This document shows positions 22,001-30,882 of a DNA stretch of 41,151 bases, in pieces. The notes below the pieces were generated by a model. The model made no database searches. It worked only from the letters and a program-made list of their open reading frames with translations, and was not told the DNA's origin. The position numbers and the translations under genes were made by a program. Source of the stretch: Lachnospiraceae bacterium (lineage in GTDB: Bacteria > Bacillota > Clostridia > Lachnospirales > Lachnospiraceae); the NCBI GenBank assembly GCA_017633935.1, contig JAGBOJ010000024.1, positions 1 to 41,151 on the forward strand, written 5' to 3'. Position 1 is the stretch's first letter. The number at the start of each line of letters is the position of its first letter.

Positions 22001-24594
22001 TCCACCTTACCGATAAATTCTGCCATTGACATCTTTGAAATATCGATCTTTCCGGTTGTTGACAAAATGGTATGGGGCTCGGGATTTTCCTCGTCCCATT
22101 TTGTATATTGCAAAACATTCGTACCGTTTTCGCTTACCTTTACCGACAGATCATATTTCAGATTAAGATATAAGTCATATGAATTTTTATAATCATAGGT
22201 TCCGTCGCTTTTAACGGAAGCAAAGCCGTTGATCCCGCCGCCCTGACTTACCAGTGCTCTTCCGTCTACCGCATCATATTTATAGTCCGAATAATCCAGC
22301 TCCGACGGTTCGATCTCAAGTATCCTGATGCTCTCCTTCGTGGAAAGCACTCCCTGCTTGCTGATATTTAAGATATAACGGATGATGGTCGCTTCATGTA
22401 CAGTCTCGGCAACCTTCTTTTCAGCCGCCCTGCTTTCGTTTGTCTTCTTTATATCATCAATAACCTCAGTCAGACCGTCATTGATATATGATTTATTATC
22501 GCCGTTTACCTTCTGGAAATTCTCATTTAATACGGTATGTCCGTCATTCGGATGCAGAAAATCATTAAAGATATAAATATTTTTATTTACCCATGTCTTA
22601 TCCTCGTCAGACCTTGTCTCTATCCCGTCCGTAACATAGCCGTTAGCATATTTATTGTAGGCGGATTTAACATCCTTCGCCGACAGAACCTTTGCCGTTT
22701 TCCATGCATAGGTACCCTTAAGAGCTTCATTTTTCAAAAGCTGGTAATCTGCTATCACCGGCTTATTTCTCATAGCTGCCTGATAAAGCAGAGTCTTTGA
22801 CGCAGCCGGACTCAGATCATAAGTACCCGCACTGTAATTCTTATAGTCAAGGCTGTCATATTTGGGCAGAAATTCCGAGGTGCCTGCCGAAAGGTAGATA
22901 AGATCGGCTTTTTCCACATCTCCCGTGGCAACAGAGGCTGCGCTTACCGTATAAACGACTATATTCAGCCTGTCATACTCGCTTTGCGTATTCCTGTCAA
23001 ACACATACTGCTTGAACCATTCGTTATTCTTAAATCCGCCCTTGTAATAGATCTCGATATTTTCAAAATACCAGACATCCTTATTTGCTGCATCCTGATA
23101 GATATTATAATTTCCGTTTCCGGTCTTTTCATACACTATACAGTCATTGGAATCATTTATATTCTTAACACTTCCCTTATGCTCGTAGTTGGTGACAAGG
23201 GAATTGGTATCCACAAGCTTATAGGGATTACCCATTTTATTAGGGTCTTCTGCGATCCTCTCAAAGCTCTGGATATTATAAGTGCCGGACCCGTCCTTTA
23301 CACATTCAAAATCAAGAATATAATATGTGACCACATCTCCGGCTGCTATCTCACTTTGCTCCTGCTCCTCGCCCTCAATGTTATCTGATACAGAATTGCC
23401 GGATACAATATTACCCGATGCGGAATTGCCGGATGGCGTTAAATTCTCCGGCTCTCCGGAGCCGTTATCCGAAACTCCCTCCCTTTCAGCACTGCCTGCA
23501 GGGACTTCCGGTATTTCCACACCACTCCTGCCGGAATCGGCTGATATGCTCTCCTCTGCTTTATCCCCCGACACATTTGCCGCCGCCCTGTACTTCATCG
23601 TATGCAGGGTAGTCACACTGCCGGTCGTAAATACATATGGTGTATAGGACGGTACACTGTTTACGGACACCTTCCCATCCACTTCGGCAAGATATCCCGC
23701 AAAGGAATATGTTCCATCGCCATTTTCCGTATAAAGGCAGGTATTGACCGGAAGTTCAAGCTCATTCCCGCTGACTTTATTATTTGACAATCCGGGCTTT
23801 ATCTTTGAATCTGTTGCAGTTACAAGCCTGTAGGATGCTCTGGTTCCGTTATTTGCCTTAAATATAACACTGTAATATCCGCTGTCCGGATTCAGCGTAC
23901 CTGATGCCAGAGCGAACTCGGGATCAAAGTCCCCGTTATTCGCGCTTACAAATGTTGTCTGATCGTTTTTATTAAAAAAGTCCTCCGCATCCGTATTTAC
24001 GGTACCGTCTTCATTCTCCTTAACGTACTTTTTGGTGTACGCACCGTTTGCACTGACGGCATTCATACTTAGACCGTTCATGGATACGATGCCGGACGGC
24101 GTGAATTTCTTAAATTCTCCGCTTGCTTTCTGATCTTCTGTCAGAAAATCCGAAAGATATTCATTATACGAAACCATCGTCAGAGGCTTATTATTACTTA
24201 CCTCATCAGCTACCGGTGACAGGGCGGTCTGCATTTTCTGCATAAACTTCTTTCTGTCATCGGATGAAGTGAGTCTGCTGAGCGTATCATCTATATTTAC
24301 GGGCTCGTTTCCGCTGATAAGATATCCTATCGTGCCGGTTTTAAGGGTGAGGCTCCCGGTATCTGTCTTTACCTCGGGGATCCTAGCCGTACTCTGAGGA
24401 ACTATCTCAAGGATGGTAAACGGCTTTGAAGAGGAATTTTCGCTGATTATCCTTTCTATTCCGTCAAGAGTATTTTTCGCCGCCTCAACCTCAACATTAT
24501 TCATATGAGTAGCGATAGTACCCACAGTAAGCACACCTGCTAAAGCAAGTGCTACTCCACCCATCATAAACTTTTTTCTGCTGCCGTTTATCAT
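19030..24594 (-). CDS. Giant secreted DUF5057-type protein of the pilus locus
   Basis: An 1854-residue exported protein. An N-terminal hydrophobic helix (about residues 9-29) and VEVEAAK look like a signal peptide with cleavage near residue 38; there is no C-terminal anchor or LPXTG. I assign it to the DUF5057 group from the FTILEIVPQ start and overall type. Three similar segments begin with a hydrophobic strand (FTILEIVPQ at 59, IRILEIEPS at 756, IRVLQITSD at 1222). Each continues with a YDxIxIG-like strand (ADLIYLSAG 563, YDMIFIGDD 871, YDLVIIGFAD 1301) and a later strand (KPVIADYQLL 611, YPVVFGDLL 1003, NSVLFSHDA 1338), suggesting tandem Rossmann-like domains. Asp-rich loops DLNADGKYAVNE (1136-1147) and DLDDDKDGESD (1546-1556) look calcium-binding. 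A linker near 388-404 repeats SGN. It directly follows four prepilin-like genes, the position of PilY1 in Gram-negative pilus cassettes. Function is unproven. Confidence 0.85.
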   Translation of the reverse strand: MINGSRKKFMMGGVALALAGVLTVGTIATHMNNVEVEAAKNTLDGIERIISENSSSKPFTILEIVPQSTARIPEVKTDTGSLTLKTGTIGYLISGNEPVNIDDTLSRLTSSDDRKKFMQKMQTALSPVADEVSNNKPLTMVSYNEYLSDFLTEDQKASGEFKKFTPSGIVSMNGLSMNAVSANGAYTKKYVKENEDGTVNTDAEDFFNKNDQTTFVSANNGDFDPEFALASGTLNPDSGYYSVIFKANNGTRASYRLVTATDSKIKPGLSNNKVSGNELELPVNTCLYTENGDGTYSFAGYLAEVDGKVSVNSVPSYTPYVFTTGSVTTLHTMKYRAAANVSGDKAEESISADSGRSGVEIPEVPAGSAEREGVSDNGSGEPENLTPSGNSASGNIVSGNSVSDNIEGEEQEQSEIAAGDVVTYYILDFECVKDGSGTYNIQSFERIAEDPNKMGNPYKLVDTNSLVTNYEHKGSVKNINDSNDCIVYEKTGNGNYNIYQDAANKDVWYFENIEIYYKGGFKNNEWFKQYVFDRNTQSEYDRLNIVVYTVSAASVATGDVEKADLIYLSAGTSEFLPKYDSLDYKNYSAGTYDLSPAASKTLLYQAAMRNKPVIADYQLLKNEALKGTYAWKTAKVLSAKDVKSAYNKYANGYVTDGIETRSDEDKTWVNKNIYIFNDFLHPNDGHTVLNENFQKVNGDNKSYINDGLTEVIDDIKKTNESRAAEKKVAETVHEATIIRYILNISKQGVLSTKESIRILEIEPSELDYSDYKYDAVDGRALVSQGGGINGFASVKSDGTYDYKNSYDLYLNLKYDLSVKVSENGTNVLQYTKWDEENPEPHTILSTTGKIDISKMSMAEFIGKVEDLNSEYDMIFIGDDTSAMTHSTVKRTNNNGNLTGWYVPLNNNTGTEYNDSDMNGLIYSNVGDYTYISRKLIGSVPNDYKNKVITYKAGDIADMSDYKGETKNGGTYDHDSTVGRTRFSGNDMKQADIDKILDFAKADYPVVFGDLLINDDNGTRSVNSETVDNCSHIYQLIKRLLNDEGTKDNVFRISDITDREVLGAAEKARTEAKKKLFVQSVEALKPEIKLISPTLDGNDKAPVTVSDTGNYVIDLKFRIDDTGSGQSSAYAAHFYTDLNADGKYAVNEELKGSVIRFVDSAGNNVAQTALSAGNEYRAICKLDSTYVAGVYPWKLSVTQTGNEHRRDCIIGYATVTLNEKKTIRVLQITSDSYQKINLKNYMNEYKKANGRKTALGYYLSNIPGFEIDLTEMGSKDFIYNKVKPAAGETLSAQTYLDELRKYDLVIIGFADTYRWGNSSDVNKENLAAEGLLGYIAEGNSVLFSHDATSYYNVDSKGGNYDDSLDGNGASSTWYWGFSFNQYLRNIVGMNRYGTPTKADSSSNPTIQALLSGQKFDEIYQPRSNTSGNEGGGIKLRNSQAHALVTFSLIRGQINRSHWGDWRDDWMEPEDIDKDKKPDNTSMSSWLLHYNNHYPSRISNGNYTQGDNNKTTGVERVNRGQITEYPYVLPEKFDVTNTHGQYYQLNLDLDDDKDGESDVVVWYTMGSVNPVTNKNLYHMYNMTGRDVRNNYYIYNRGNLTYSGQGHTSFTNDNDTYTGSNPGSAVDATECKLLVNTIIAAYSAGTRECKVTFHETGSSNSKKMKSDIIPYDTLYNMNSGNNENYFPGASRRVEGDTSTDPVMTAYIEISDTNIVYSKKIYAKFSRKQNASLATGGDNALLPLEILSITPLTDDGEVAAGYRDVYSSYNADTGEFLLYDTTNAQDLSAVNAGKMFKVVYSLKDFNVNPEGLNTGITNVPGIAVTTRTEIQRKEGGIVTQKTSEDDLILIRTQLFNLK

Positions 24595-24623
24595 AAAAAG
24601 CCTGCCTTTACATTAAAATCTGA

Positions 24624-27600
24624 TCATTCTATGCCGGAACTATTATATTTATTCCATTTACCACTGCTGTAGTAATATTCAATATACCTATTATCATCCA
24701 TTTCAAACGATACAAATGGCTGATTCCCACCTCTTGCATACCGGACTAACGGATTACTCCATGTATTATTTTCGTATTTAGTGATAGAATTACCGTCTAT
24801 CTTATATAATGTAATCCCTTCAGCAAACTTGTATTTTGTGTCGGTTTTATCGAAATTATCGTACCAGTCTATCGTATCCGTTCTCGTAGGAAGATAGAAT
24901 GAATAATCAACCTTATAATATGCATTGTATACTACCGTAAAGTTTATATTCGCACTGAATATATTCCCTTCCTGAACCCAGAGCTTTGATGCCGTATCAT
25001 AATAATACCTCTTATATAATTCCCTGTTATTCCAGTTTATATTCAGTGTGTAAATATCCACATAATATTTATTATCCTTACGGAAGTACGCTATCTTATA
25101 ATCCGTAATATCGCTTACCCCGTTCTTTACATAATAAATATTCATATTTGAGGCAAGCTGTCTTTTAGTCTCACTCTCATTTTGTATATTCTTAAATCCG
25201 GTATAAAATTCATCATCATCGGGGCCCGGCAGATATATATCTTTGTCAGACCCGTTTATACCGGTTGAGAGATTTGCCTTAAATTCATCGCTTCTCTCAT
25301 ACTCCCATCTTTCACTGGTAACATTATATTTATAAATAGCCACTCCCTTAAATTTAAGGTAATACGTATTATCCTTGTAGCAGATGCTGCACTTATAATC
25401 TTTGGTTCCTTCTCCTCCGCCGTTTCTGTATTTTATGTATTTTGTGCCAACATCATAATAGGACCCTTCATCCCAGCTTGTCACACTTTTTCCGTAAAAA
25501 TCGCTGTGCTGGGAATAGGTAAACCCGTCCTTTGTATATGCCGGATAAGGTACAAAGCCTTCCCTGTCAGCACCGTTTACACCCTTGAGCGTGATGTTTC
25601 CGTCCTTATAGTAAAGCTTAAGATGACTGCTCGGCCTGTTTAACACCTCACTGCGGGATGCGCCATCGCCCGCTTCCGCATGAGAGCCTGTTGTATAAGT
25701 AAATTGAGGCCATATATAATACGGATCATCACTTACGCTGAATTTGCTCCTGTTATTAACCCAGAAATTCCCCGGGAATTGTGTATATGCCGATTTATAG
25801 AACGGTCCGCCCGTAACATACTCTTTATCCGAGTCAGATAACGTAGGCGTAGTAAGATCCTGTCCGCCGCTTCCAAGAGTCTTTGAATACACATATTTCA
25901 TGCTGATGGTAGCACCGCCCGAGCTTGAATTTATATGCCTCAGGCTTTGAAGACTGTTCTGCTTCTGCCATACCTTGTAATAATTCTGATTATCGTAAAA
26001 TCTGTTATAATTGGTACTGTCCAGAGCGTAAACCGTCCCGATATCTATACCTTTCTCCGTTGTATCCTGATCATTTCGGGACATCTCCGTACGAAGCCCG
26101 TACATAGTTGTTGTAACCATGGTCGTCTGTCCGAGAACCGTTGAATTCGCGCTCTTATCCGCAGTTTTAACAAAGAAGAATTGTATCTGCGTATCATTAG
26201 CAGGCGACAGGCAGTTAAATTCCGTTCCTCCCAGAGTGATCCTGTATCCGCCCGAAATCTTATGCCATCCTGTAAAATCACTTATTTTAGTACCCTCAGG
26301 TTCTGTATCACTATTTACCGGATCGCCCCATCCCGTTTTATTATCGGCATAGGAGACATTAAACCCGTTTCCGTCAGTCGCCGGTCTGTGTCTGTACGGT
26401 CTCCAGAGTAACCACCTCACGCCCGTACCGTCTGTAAACAGTTTCTTTAACTCCTCCTGCCCCGGGGCGTTCAGCATATCCTCCGGATTTATCTCATTGC
26501 TTCCGTCACGGAGCTGTCCTCTGAGCAGTACACCGTCTATCCCTTCTACTCCGGCACTGCCAACCGTCACCTTAAGATCCTTATAAACTCCGTCATCACC
26601 CGGATATGCCGTATCACGGGAAGGAAGTCCGCCTCCTGCAAGAGAGTGAGATGCTGTAAATCTCAGCTTTATAACGGTTCCTTTTTTCACAGTAGTGGGA
26701 ATATTTAGGGTATATGTATGCGTTCCCGGGGTTGTGACAAATGAGATCTTATCCTTATCATCCCCGGTGACACTGATTATATTCCCGCTCACATACGGAG
26801 CCGTCGCAGTCCTGTCCGACCCGTTATAGCCGGGATTACTCTTTATCGTTATGGAATAAGCCTTGCTGTTTCCCGCATTAACGGTATCCTCTTTTATGTC
26901 CGACCCGTTTATCTGTATGCCGTTTTCGCTGTCATCCCCGCGGCCTCCGGGCATATCATCCGTCCATAGTACCCTGTTGATATAAACATTAAATGTATGT
27001 CTTCCGCCAAGCTCATCCACTGCGGCTACAGGTATCTTATCGAGCTGCTCCGTCCGGCTTATTTCGAGCGTGCTTGTACCTGCAAGGATCCTGCTTCCGG
27101 CAGCCGTTTCTTTTGAGCCGCTCTCACCCTCCACCTCAAAGGTGAGCTTATTTGACACATTACCTGTTGCCACTGCTTTTGCACCGGCCGCTACCGGATA
27201 CTTCATACCCGGCTCGGCACTGAGATCCATGGTCTTTACGGTAACATTATTGCTTAGTGAACCGACACTTACACTCGTACCTACCTTATTTCTCAGGGAA
27301 ATATTGTTTGCGGCATGATATTCCTTCGTGCCCTTCTTAAAATCCATTTCCACATACAGTATTCTCTTTGACTCAATATCTGTAAGATCACATTTAAATG
27401 AAACCACATTTTCGGCAAGCTTTTCCGTATCTCCTATCTGCCCGAGATCGCTTAAATCCGGACCAAGCCTGTATTCACTGTATGTAATATAAGATCTTTC
27501 TCCATCGGGTATGGTATTATCAAGAACCCAGATGAAATCATAATGACGGTTCCTGTCGGGATCATTTGCATCAAAATTATAAACGGAGAGTTTTTTATGT

Positions 27601-27908
27601 GTGACCGAACCCGGAGACGCTATATCGCTGTCCTTAACCACTCCTGTCCATGTAGCCCCGGTAGGTGTGGGTGCATCGGTATAGGCATACTCCACCTTCT
27701 GATTTGCATCGATCGCCACATCCTGAATATGGTCCATAACGATCTGGGCCGAACTCTGCATTCCGGCTTCCGCACTGGTTGAAGCAAAGCTTTTTGAGCT
27801 CACCACCATAATGCTGCCTATGCCGGCAATGATAATGCCTCCGATCACTACTGCCACCAAAAGCTCTATTAAACTGAAACCGTGATTATTTTTTCTCACA
27901 CTCTTCAT
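24624..27908 (-). CDS. Giant PilW-like minor prepilin
   Basis: The protein starts with a class III prepilin signal, MKSVRKNNHG cut before FSLIELLVAVVIGGIIIAGIGSI with Glu at +5, so it should be processed by the peptidase encoded upstream and enter a pilus. The start is placed at the ATG at 27908, which has GGAG 9 bases before it. ATGs at 27923 and 27914 are alternatives without a good site. At about 1094 residues it is three to four times longer than PilW-type minor pilins. The N-terminal 230 residues resemble a pilin, then come beta-rich regions. The last 300 residues hold three related Tyr-rich repeats with the core TDYKIxYxKDNKYYVxI...YKY...W. It is followed after 29 bases by the DUF5057 gene. 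A pilus-borne adhesin is a fair inference; the ligand is unknown. Confidence 0.85.
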   Translation of the reverse strand: MKSVRKNNHGFSLIELLVAVVIGGIIIAGIGSIMVVSSKSFASTSAEAGMQSSAQIVMDHIQDVAIDANQKVEYAYTDAPTPTGATWTGVVKDSDIASPGSVTHKKLSVYNFDANDPDRNRHYDFIWVLDNTIPDGERSYITYSEYRLGPDLSDLGQIGDTEKLAENVVSFKCDLTDIESKRILYVEMDFKKGTKEYHAANNISLRNKVGTSVSVGSLSNNVTVKTMDLSAEPGMKYPVAAGAKAVATGNVSNKLTFEVEGESGSKETAAGSRILAGTSTLEISRTEQLDKIPVAAVDELGGRHTFNVYINRVLWTDDMPGGRGDDSENGIQINGSDIKEDTVNAGNSKAYSITIKSNPGYNGSDRTATAPYVSGNIISVTGDDKDKISFVTTPGTHTYTLNIPTTVKKGTVIKLRFTASHSLAGGGLPSRDTAYPGDDGVYKDLKVTVGSAGVEGIDGVLLRGQLRDGSNEINPEDMLNAPGQEELKKLFTDGTGVRWLLWRPYRHRPATDGNGFNVSYADNKTGWGDPVNSDTEPEGTKISDFTGWHKISGGYRITLGGTEFNCLSPANDTQIQFFFVKTADKSANSTVLGQTTMVTTTMYGLRTEMSRNDQDTTEKGIDIGTVYALDSTNYNRFYDNQNYYKVWQKQNSLQSLRHINSSSGGATISMKYVYSKTLGSGGQDLTTPTLSDSDKEYVTGGPFYKSAYTQFPGNFWVNNRSKFSVSDDPYYIWPQFTYTTGSHAEAGDGASRSEVLNRPSSHLKLYYKDGNITLKGVNGADREGFVPYPAYTKDGFTYSQHSDFYGKSVTSWDEGSYYDVGTKYIKYRNGGGEGTKDYKCSICYKDNTYYLKFKGVAIYKYNVTSERWEYERSDEFKANLSTGINGSDKDIYLPGPDDDEFYTGFKNIQNESETKRQLASNMNIYYVKNGVSDITDYKIAYFRKDNKYYVDIYTLNINWNNRELYKRYYYDTASKLWVQEGNIFSANINFTVVYNAYYKVDYSFYLPTRTDTIDWYDNFDKTDTKYKFAEGITLYKIDGNSITKYENNTWSNPLVRYARGGNQPFVSFEMDDNRYIEYYYSSGKWNKYNSSGIE

Positions 27909-27938
27909 ATACATATTCTCCATAGCCGGTGCGTAACT

Positions 27939-28502
27939 CTAATTCACCTCTTCAACCTTGCCCGTAACCCTTTTCAGCTTCAGTAAATGCTCCTGACCGC
28001 CGCCCGTGACTTTAATCTCCTCAATACAGTAGGGTGCCGAGATTCCCGACTGTTCATCGGTAATCGATTTTACAGTTTCAAAGGCTCCTGTCCCTCTGTT
28101 GAACTGAAACCTGACTCCCTCTTTCAGATCTGTAAAATCCGATGCTCCCTGCAGCCTGATCTGAACCTTGACCCTCTTTGATCCGATCTGCTTTGCATCC
28201 TCCGTATAAGTATGGGTGCCGATTGCTCCTATCTTAGGGGCTGTAACAGTCTCCTCGACATACACCCGGCCGTCACTTCCCACATAAAGCCTCAATGAAA
28301 CCTCATTTTTCCCCATAGTAGCGATACGAACCCTTTCAAGCTCATGCCTTATCTGCTTCGCACACTGCCTTCCGGCACGAACATTCAGTATCCCCGTTGT
28401 CAGGAGAAACATCCCCATCATAAGAGCCAATATTGCTATGACCACTATCAGCTCTACCAGTGAAAATCCCTTATTGTCCTTATTTTTTCGCCCAATTTTC
28501 AT
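27939..28502 (-). CDS. FimT/GspH-like minor prepilin
   Basis: A 187-residue protein with a 12-residue prepilin leader MKIGRKNKDNKG followed by FSLVELIVVIAILALMMGMF, including Glu at +5. The remainder has the size and beta character of GspH/FimT/FimU minor pilins, which help prime the pilus tip. Its first 23 bases overlap the end of the PilX-like gene, and the PilW-like start follows 30 bases after its stop, so the three are tightly co-transcribed. A role in initiating the pilus is inferred from the family, not shown. Confidence 0.85.
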   Translation of the reverse strand: MKIGRKNKDNKGFSLVELIVVIAILALMMGMFLLTTGILNVRAGRQCAKQIRHELERVRIATMGKNEVSLRLYVGSDGRVYVEETVTAPKIGAIGTHTYTEDAKQIGSKRVKVQIRLQGASDFTDLKEGVRFQFNRGTGAFETVKSITDEQSGISAPYCIEEIKVTGGGQEHLLKLKRVTGKVEEVN

Positions 28503-30855
28503 ATTTTACCAACTCACCGAAATTAATAAGATCATCTTCCGATGCTGTACCGTTTGCAGATACAGACGTTCCTTCCAACACATATTTGGCTCCATCCACA
28601 AACACATCCATGGGTCTGTTAACACCCGTTTTCGCGTTTCCCGCACCATCCTCCACATCCGGTGCCTGAAGGAGCCTTATCAGATCTTCCCTGTTGCTGC
28701 TCATAGCTACGGTATTGGAAGATCCGTCATCCTTCTTTTTAATCGTTACCGTGCCCTTTGCAAGTATCAGCCCCGAAAAGTCGGCATTCACTGTGACATT
28801 CCCCTGTGCGATTATCAGATGTATGTTTTCCATACTCTCACCGCCAAGGTTACCCGACGTATAATCAAAATCCCCGTTTGTAACTACCGCACGCACCTTG
28901 TCGGAACCGCTTCCGACAGAATAGACCATCCTGCCTGTCGGCATCTTATTTTCGCTTATGATATTTTGATACACGGTCCGGCTTTTTTCCGCATCTGTAA
29001 TATTAAAATTATCGGTAAGAAGCTTTGTACACAGTGCTTCATAGGTCGACCTGATATCCAGTGTATTCTGGGTCTGCAATACAGAACTTGTATTTGCACC
29101 CTTAATCTCAAGATTATTCGTGCTCAGACCGCTCATATAGTGTCCGGCTGCATTTATGCTCTTATCATCCAGAGAATTATCGACAATTCCCTTTTTCAGA
29201 TAGAAATTATAATATGCATCCACATTCTCCTTTTTAATGCCGTAATAATCCTCCATATATTCCTTTGCCTTATCCTCGCTAAGCACTATGTAAAAATATG
29301 CCAAAAGCTCGCCGTACTGCCTCTTATAGACTACCCTGTACTTATCCGAGTAATAGCCTAGATTATGATTCTTTAATGCATGCACAGGCGAATCAAAATC
29401 CACGGTCGCTATATATCCGTCCTGATACTTATCGGTATCCAGACCTCCGTAAAACCACGGCTCCACTACTCCCACGGAATTCATCGACACCGTAACATTT
29501 GCCACGGGATTCTGCCCGACTATCACATCTCCCGTCCCTCCCGCATTATACTTCCATACTCCGATGCAGTTCCCAGGTATAAGATAGGCGATCTGATCTC
29601 CCTTTACCGATATCGACTGGTCCATCATGATATCATAAGAATTTTTGCTGACAGTCAGCTTACCGGTTCCCGAAGGGTCATCTGCCTGATTTTCATTATC
29701 ATCACCTGTACCGATAAACGCATGCCCCGCAAGAAGCACGGAACCTGCATCATTTAAATCCATGGATACATTCTTTGAATTTATAAGTACCGCCGATGAA
29801 GCATTGGGGTCCGAAACCGAATTGCCGAAGCCGAAATAATCGCCTTTAAGGACCACATCTCCCGCAGCGTCATATTTAAGATCGTTTGCCACGTAGGTCT
29901 TGCCGTTCAGTTCTCCTTTACCGTTATAAACATTTATGTCATGCGCATACAGCCTTGTTTTGTCTCCGGTCAATATCCCCGATTTTGCCGTTCCGCTATT
30001 TGCCATACCGTTTAACGAAAGAGTGCCTCTCGTAACGGCATAGCTGGCATCTGACACATCAAGAGTGGCTCCTACGGATGAATCCGGTGACACGCCATCC
30101 CCTACCTGTATGCCTTCCTCTCCTCCGTAGATATTTTTATGCATAACAAGCGTCACATCATTTTCAAGCTTTACTCCCGTATCGCCTACTATCGCAAAGT
30201 CAAAAATCGCCGGCAGCTCAGATGCCTTTGTAAATTTAAGGTTCGGGAGACCTATTGCCAGATCCGAGGTGATCCTTGAATAGTTTCCGGTTTCATGATC
30301 ATAAAACTGTACCGTAATGTTTTTTAATACCACCTCGGAATTAGTCTTTACTATCTCACACGGGCTGGTCACCTTTGCTTCATAACGGTTAAATCCGGTC
30401 GAAGGCACGGTACCCGTATCCCCCTCAGCAGTACCGGCATAGTATGGATTAAACTGATCCTCCACATAGCCTATAAGTATTTCCGACTTGAAATGATCAC
30501 TGTCACCAAGCCCCGACCCCACTCTGTAGAAATCATAGATCGCATTTAAATACTTATTCTGGATCTCCGCTTCCGATGCCCCGTTTGTATAGCTTCCCAA
30601 AGCTGCCGCATATACATTCAACAATTCGGATGATGCTCTTGTCTGCATTCCCGCCTTCATTTCCTCAAAGATCGTTTCGGCAGAATAAAAGGTCTCTTTA
30701 TTTTTTGCATCGGTATATTTCATAAAGAAATTTGACATCGTAACCCAGAAGAGTGTTGATATCAAAATAGCAATAAAGGCTATGGCCACAATAACCATAA
30801 CCATTGCCGATCCGCGTTTATCTCTGTGAAGTTTAAAGACAGCCTTTTTTATCAT
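28480..30855 (-). CDS. PilX-like minor pilin with long beta-rich body
   Basis: The 791-residue protein begins MIKKAVFKLHRDKRG, then a hydrophobic helix SAMVMVIVAIAFIAILISTLFW. The Gly before the cut site is present but the +5 Glu is missing, as in PilX_N and GspK-type pilins that cap the tip. An amphipathic helix follows (about 38-65). The body has many short repeats of hydrophobic strands and turns (for example SVLLAGHAFIGTG, LIIAQGNVTVNADFSGLILAKGTVTI), suggesting a beta-helix or beta-solenoid. AGAGGATAGAAC precedes the ATG. It is far longer than PilX (about 150-200 residues). It lies between the PilV-like and FimT-like genes, with the latter overlapping. Confidence 0.82.
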   Translation of the reverse strand: MIKKAVFKLHRDKRGSAMVMVIVAIAFIAILISTLFWVTMSNFFMKYTDAKNKETFYSAETIFEEMKAGMQTRASSELLNVYAAALGSYTNGASEAEIQNKYLNAIYDFYRVGSGLGDSDHFKSEILIGYVEDQFNPYYAGTAEGDTGTVPSTGFNRYEAKVTSPCEIVKTNSEVVLKNITVQFYDHETGNYSRITSDLAIGLPNLKFTKASELPAIFDFAIVGDTGVKLENDVTLVMHKNIYGGEEGIQVGDGVSPDSSVGATLDVSDASYAVTRGTLSLNGMANSGTAKSGILTGDKTRLYAHDINVYNGKGELNGKTYVANDLKYDAAGDVVLKGDYFGFGNSVSDPNASSAVLINSKNVSMDLNDAGSVLLAGHAFIGTGDDNENQADDPSGTGKLTVSKNSYDIMMDQSISVKGDQIAYLIPGNCIGVWKYNAGGTGDVIVGQNPVANVTVSMNSVGVVEPWFYGGLDTDKYQDGYIATVDFDSPVHALKNHNLGYYSDKYRVVYKRQYGELLAYFYIVLSEDKAKEYMEDYYGIKKENVDAYYNFYLKKGIVDNSLDDKSINAAGHYMSGLSTNNLEIKGANTSSVLQTQNTLDIRSTYEALCTKLLTDNFNITDAEKSRTVYQNIISENKMPTGRMVYSVGSGSDKVRAVVTNGDFDYTSGNLGGESMENIHLIIAQGNVTVNADFSGLILAKGTVTIKKKDDGSSNTVAMSSNREDLIRLLQAPDVEDGAGNAKTGVNRPMDVFVDGAKYVLEGTSVSANGTASEDDLINFGELVKYENWAKK

Positions 30856-30882
30856 GTTCTATCCTCTGCAGCTTATTTTTCA

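Noticed and set aside
28438..29361. 307-codon plus-strand frame opposite the PilX-like and FimT-like genes
   Set aside because: It is rich in I, H, Y and R and without domains; the prepilin motifs and gene overlaps on the minus strand show which strand is coding.
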